Shown here piece after piece: positions 5,716 to 7,430 of a stretch of DNA of 7,430 nucleotides (position 1 is the first letter of the stretch; the number at the start of each line of letters is the position of its first letter). The notes below the pieces were generated by a model. It was given only the letters and a program-made list of their open reading frames with translations, ran no database searches and was not told the origin of the DNA. Origin of the DNA: an uncultured Clostridia bacterium (GTDB taxonomy: Bacteria > Bacillota > Clostridia > TANB77 > UBA1234); assembly GCA_947624765.1 (NCBI GenBank), contig CANQLS010000073.1, forward strand, positions 1-7,430, in the 5' to 3' direction. Position numbers and translations under genes: made by a program.

Positions 5716-6849
5716 ATGAAAATTATACATTGGACAATTATATTTGTTCTTATCGTTGTTCCTTTTTCATTAGTATGTAGAAATATTATTAATACAAGGT
5801 TTATTGCATTAAAAGAAGAAGTGCGTATTAATAATGCCATTGATACGGCTACGTATGATGCAGTAGATTTATTAATTGAAATTGCAGAAGTTAACAATGG
5901 CAAAAGAATAGATTTAAATCCAACTCTTTGTATGGAAACTATAAATCAATTTTTTAATACAATGACTGTAAATTATAATATGCCATACAATGAAGAATCT
6001 AAACAATATTTGCAAGATTATATTCCAGCAATTATTATTGTGGGATACGATGGATTTTATATTTATTCAGCAGAAGAAACTGAAAATGGAGTGGAACATA
6101 TATTAAAACCTAAGATACCATATTCATATGAAGATAGTAATGGCAATATAATTAATTTTACATTAGATAATCAAATTACCATTTTTATGCCACAACTTGG
6201 AAAAACATATTCTGGAGAATTGCATGATAAAGATACTTATGATGATGAATATAATCAATTTAAAGGTATTAGTTTAGAAAATTTACCATATGTAACAAAT
6301 AATTTATCTTTAATTTTTGATAGAATTGCAAAAGAGAAGTCGTCTATCGTTTTTGAGAATTTTCTAGTAGAAGGTACACCTTCACAAGATTATGAATATG
6401 ATGAAAATGGTGTTTTAATAAATAATGCTGGTGCTTTTCATCAGAAGCGCAGAGAAGTAATTACTAATTTAATTGTAGCTGCTTTAGAAGAAGAAGTTAT
6501 GCAACATAATTCTTATGCACAATTATTAGGTGTAAATTATAATTTTACAATTCCTGATATTAGTAAAGAAGAATGGATAAATGCTATTGATGATATTTCA
6601 GTGCTTTCTTTCATTCAAGGAATTCCTCTTGGAACAGACCAATATTATAATAACTATGCGTTAGGTGGTTCAAGAATTACAAGAGGTACTTATATTTATG
6701 GTGGTATAGACGGAAGATATCATAAAGAAAGTTGCCCGTTAATTAGAACTGACGGCGAATTAGATTATAGCAAAATACAAAACATTTATTTTAATAAAGA
6801 AGCAGCAGCACTAGATGGCTGCTACTGGTGTACAGAATGTCAACCGTAG
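5716..6849 (+). CDS. Large membrane-anchored extracytoplasmic protein with C-terminal Cys/His motif
   Basis: This 377-residue protein has one N-terminal helix at about 5-22 and the rest predicted outside the cell. A helical stretch at about 32-58 (EEVRINNAIDTATYDAVDLL) again looks like a pilin-type stalk. The middle part has strand-rich segments such as YIPAIIIVGYDGFYIYSAEE (102-121) and the near-symmetric ILKPKIPYSYED. The last 45 residues carry H336, C340, C369, C372 and C375 in the order YHKESC, a spacer, then CYWCTEC. This resembles small metal-binding or disulphide tails found on secreted Firmicute proteins. A strong TAGGAGG site (5704-5710) is 5 bases before the ATG. As the largest and last gene of the operon it is a candidate tip or anchoring subunit. 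I do not recognise a named family for the body; C21 does not fit a lipobox. Confidence 0.75.
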   Translation: MKIIHWTIIFVLIVVPFSLVCRNIINTRFIALKEEVRINNAIDTATYDAVDLLIEIAEVNNGKRIDLNPTLCMETINQFFNTMTVNYNMPYNEESKQYLQDYIPAIIIVGYDGFYIYSAEETENGVEHILKPKIPYSYEDSNGNIINFTLDNQITIFMPQLGKTYSGELHDKDTYDDEYNQFKGISLENLPYVTNNLSLIFDRIAKEKSSIVFENFLVEGTPSQDYEYDENGVLINNAGAFHQKRREVITNLIVAALEEEVMQHNSYAQLLGVNYNFTIPDISKEEWINAIDDISVLSFIQGIPLGTDQYYNNYALGGSRITRGTYIYGGIDGRYHKESCPLIRTDGELDYSKIQNIYFNKEAAALDGCYWCTECQP

Positions 6850-6890
6850 AATTTTAGTCTTTGTAAATTTCTACGGTTACATTTTGTTTA
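6842..6890 (+). terminator. Intrinsic terminator at the end of the pilus operon
   Basis: A perfect 10-bp inverted repeat (AACCGTAGAA at 6842-6851 with TTCTACGGTT at 6869-6878) brackets a 17-base loop and is followed on the plus strand by T-rich ATTTTGTTTA. The left arm contains the plus-strand TAG stop, and the loop contains the stop of the convergent minus-strand gene. In the minus direction no T-run follows, so it should terminate only the plus-strand operon. Confidence 0.65.
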
Positions 6891-7429
6891 TTAGCAGATG
6901 CCTGAATACGAATAGGATAATCATTCAAGTTTATGAATTTAAAGTCTAAGCTACCATAACTAACTGTGGCATCTTGATTTTTAGGAACATAATGCACATC
7001 TTTACTATGATTATGTCTTTCGGTAATTTCTACGCCAATATCTTTAACTGCATTATATAGCGTACTGCTTACTTGACAGACTCCACCGCCATATCCTTGT
7101 ACTTCTTTGCCACTACCTAATAAAACTGTAGCCTTACCAAAGCCATGTGATTTATCATAAGGCCCAGCTACTGTGTTATATGAGAATTCTTCTCCAGGCG
7201 CAACAACAACACCGCTAATCTTATTACAAACAATATTTAGATTATTCATTCTTGCATTAGTTTTAGTATACACTTTGGTACTAAAACTTGATAGGAGAGT
7301 GGGGGAAGAAGGCTCCTCACTTTGAATTGGAGGTGTTTCTTCTTCATTTTCAGCGGTAGGCGATTGCTCGTTAGGTATTTCTTCTATTTCATCTCTATTA
7401 TCAATAACATCTACTCCATAATGAACCGG
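6854..7429 (-). CDS. VanW-domain protein, C-terminal part (5'-partial)
   Basis: This is the C-terminal part of a VanW-family protein, a domain named from a vancomycin-resistance cluster but of unsettled biochemical role, usually extracytoplasmic in Firmicutes. The frame is open to the right edge with 191 visible residues, so the GTG at 7273 is an internal Val. Residues 12-43 are acidic and proline-rich (EIEEIP, ENEEETPP, SEEPSSP), a likely flexible linker. The VanW domain follows at about 47-188: FSTKVYTKTNARMNN, VVVAPGEEFSYN, the hallmark GGGVCQVSSTLYNA at 114-127, ERHNHSKDVHYVP and DATVSYGSLDFKF. The domain is complete to its usual end. The gene is convergent with the pilus operon and shares its 3' end with the terminator hairpin, so it is probably an independent unit. 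Confidence 0.92.
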   Translation of the reverse strand, partial: PVHYGVDVIDNRDEIEEIPNEQSPTAENEEETPPIQSEEPSSPTLLSSFSTKVYTKTNARMNNLNIVCNKISGVVVAPGEEFSYNTVAGPYDKSHGFGKATVLLGSGKEVQGYGGGVCQVSSTLYNAVKDIGVEITERHNHSKDVHYVPKNQDATVSYGSLDFKFINLNDYPIRIQASANKQNVTVEIYKD

Positions 7430-7430
7430 T

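Noticed and set aside
5767..5778. Lipobox around C21 of the 377-residue protein
   Set aside because: SLVC lacks the small residue required just before Cys, so lipoprotein processing is not supported.
4753..5903. Minus-strand open frames at 4753-4956 and 5670-5903
   Set aside because: They are antisense to operon genes with convincing starts and membrane-helix layout, and are explained by AT-rich codon use.
7271..7273. GTG at 7273 (minus strand) as the VanW gene start
   Set aside because: The reading frame continues without stops to the right edge, and the conserved VanW start (FSTK before it) lies upstream of this codon.
1..7430. tRNA, rRNA, CRISPR array, insertion sequence or phage genes
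   Set aside because: No cloverleaf, regularly spaced short repeats, transposase motifs or terminal inverted repeats were seen; coding sequence fills nearly the whole window.

Overview
The window is AT-rich, with many TTA, AAA, ATA and AGA codons, purine-rich AGGAGG-type ribosome binding sites, and TTG and GTG used near gene starts. This suggests a low-GC Firmicute, most likely a gut-type Clostridia member. That placement is inferred from style and gene content; there is no marker gene to fix the taxon.

Positions 2-6849 form one tightly packed plus-strand operon that reads as a divergent Tad-like (type IVc pilus, archaellum-like) assembly locus. It begins with the 3' part of a CpaF/TadA-family secretion ATPase, which runs off the left edge. 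Next is a large polytopic protein with two T2SSF-like modules, resembling a TadB-TadC fusion with a large extra domain. Then comes an array of short pilin-like proteins with an N-terminal hydrophobic helix: 3424-3807, a 36-residue single-helix ORF at 3804-3914, 3930-4343, 4344-4751 and 4772-5203. Two further N-terminally anchored proteins follow. The one at 5206-5706 looks like a minor pilin. The one at 5716-6849 is a 377-residue extracytoplasmic protein ending in a Cys/His motif. Spacings are 0 to 57 bases, several genes overlap or abut, and ribosome sites lie inside the preceding gene, so translational coupling is likely.

Inferred working model: the ATPase drives the fused membrane platform, which extrudes a thin filament built from one or more of the short proteins, with the last two genes as minor, tip or anchoring components. 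No prepilin peptidase, secretin, TadZ/CpaE or canonical Flp pilin is visible here.

The operon ends at a hairpin (6842-6878) that straddles the stop codons of two convergent genes. On the minus strand, 6854-7429 is the C-terminal part of a VanW-domain protein with an acidic, Pro/Glu-rich stretch before the domain; its 5' end lies beyond the window. It is probably a separate transcription unit.

The most interesting points are the pilin array with a chimeric duplicate (sORF-like N-terminus joined to a copy of the first pilin body), the ATPase with altered Walker B and His-box surroundings, and the roughly 190-residue predicted external domain inserted in the TadB-TadC fusion.
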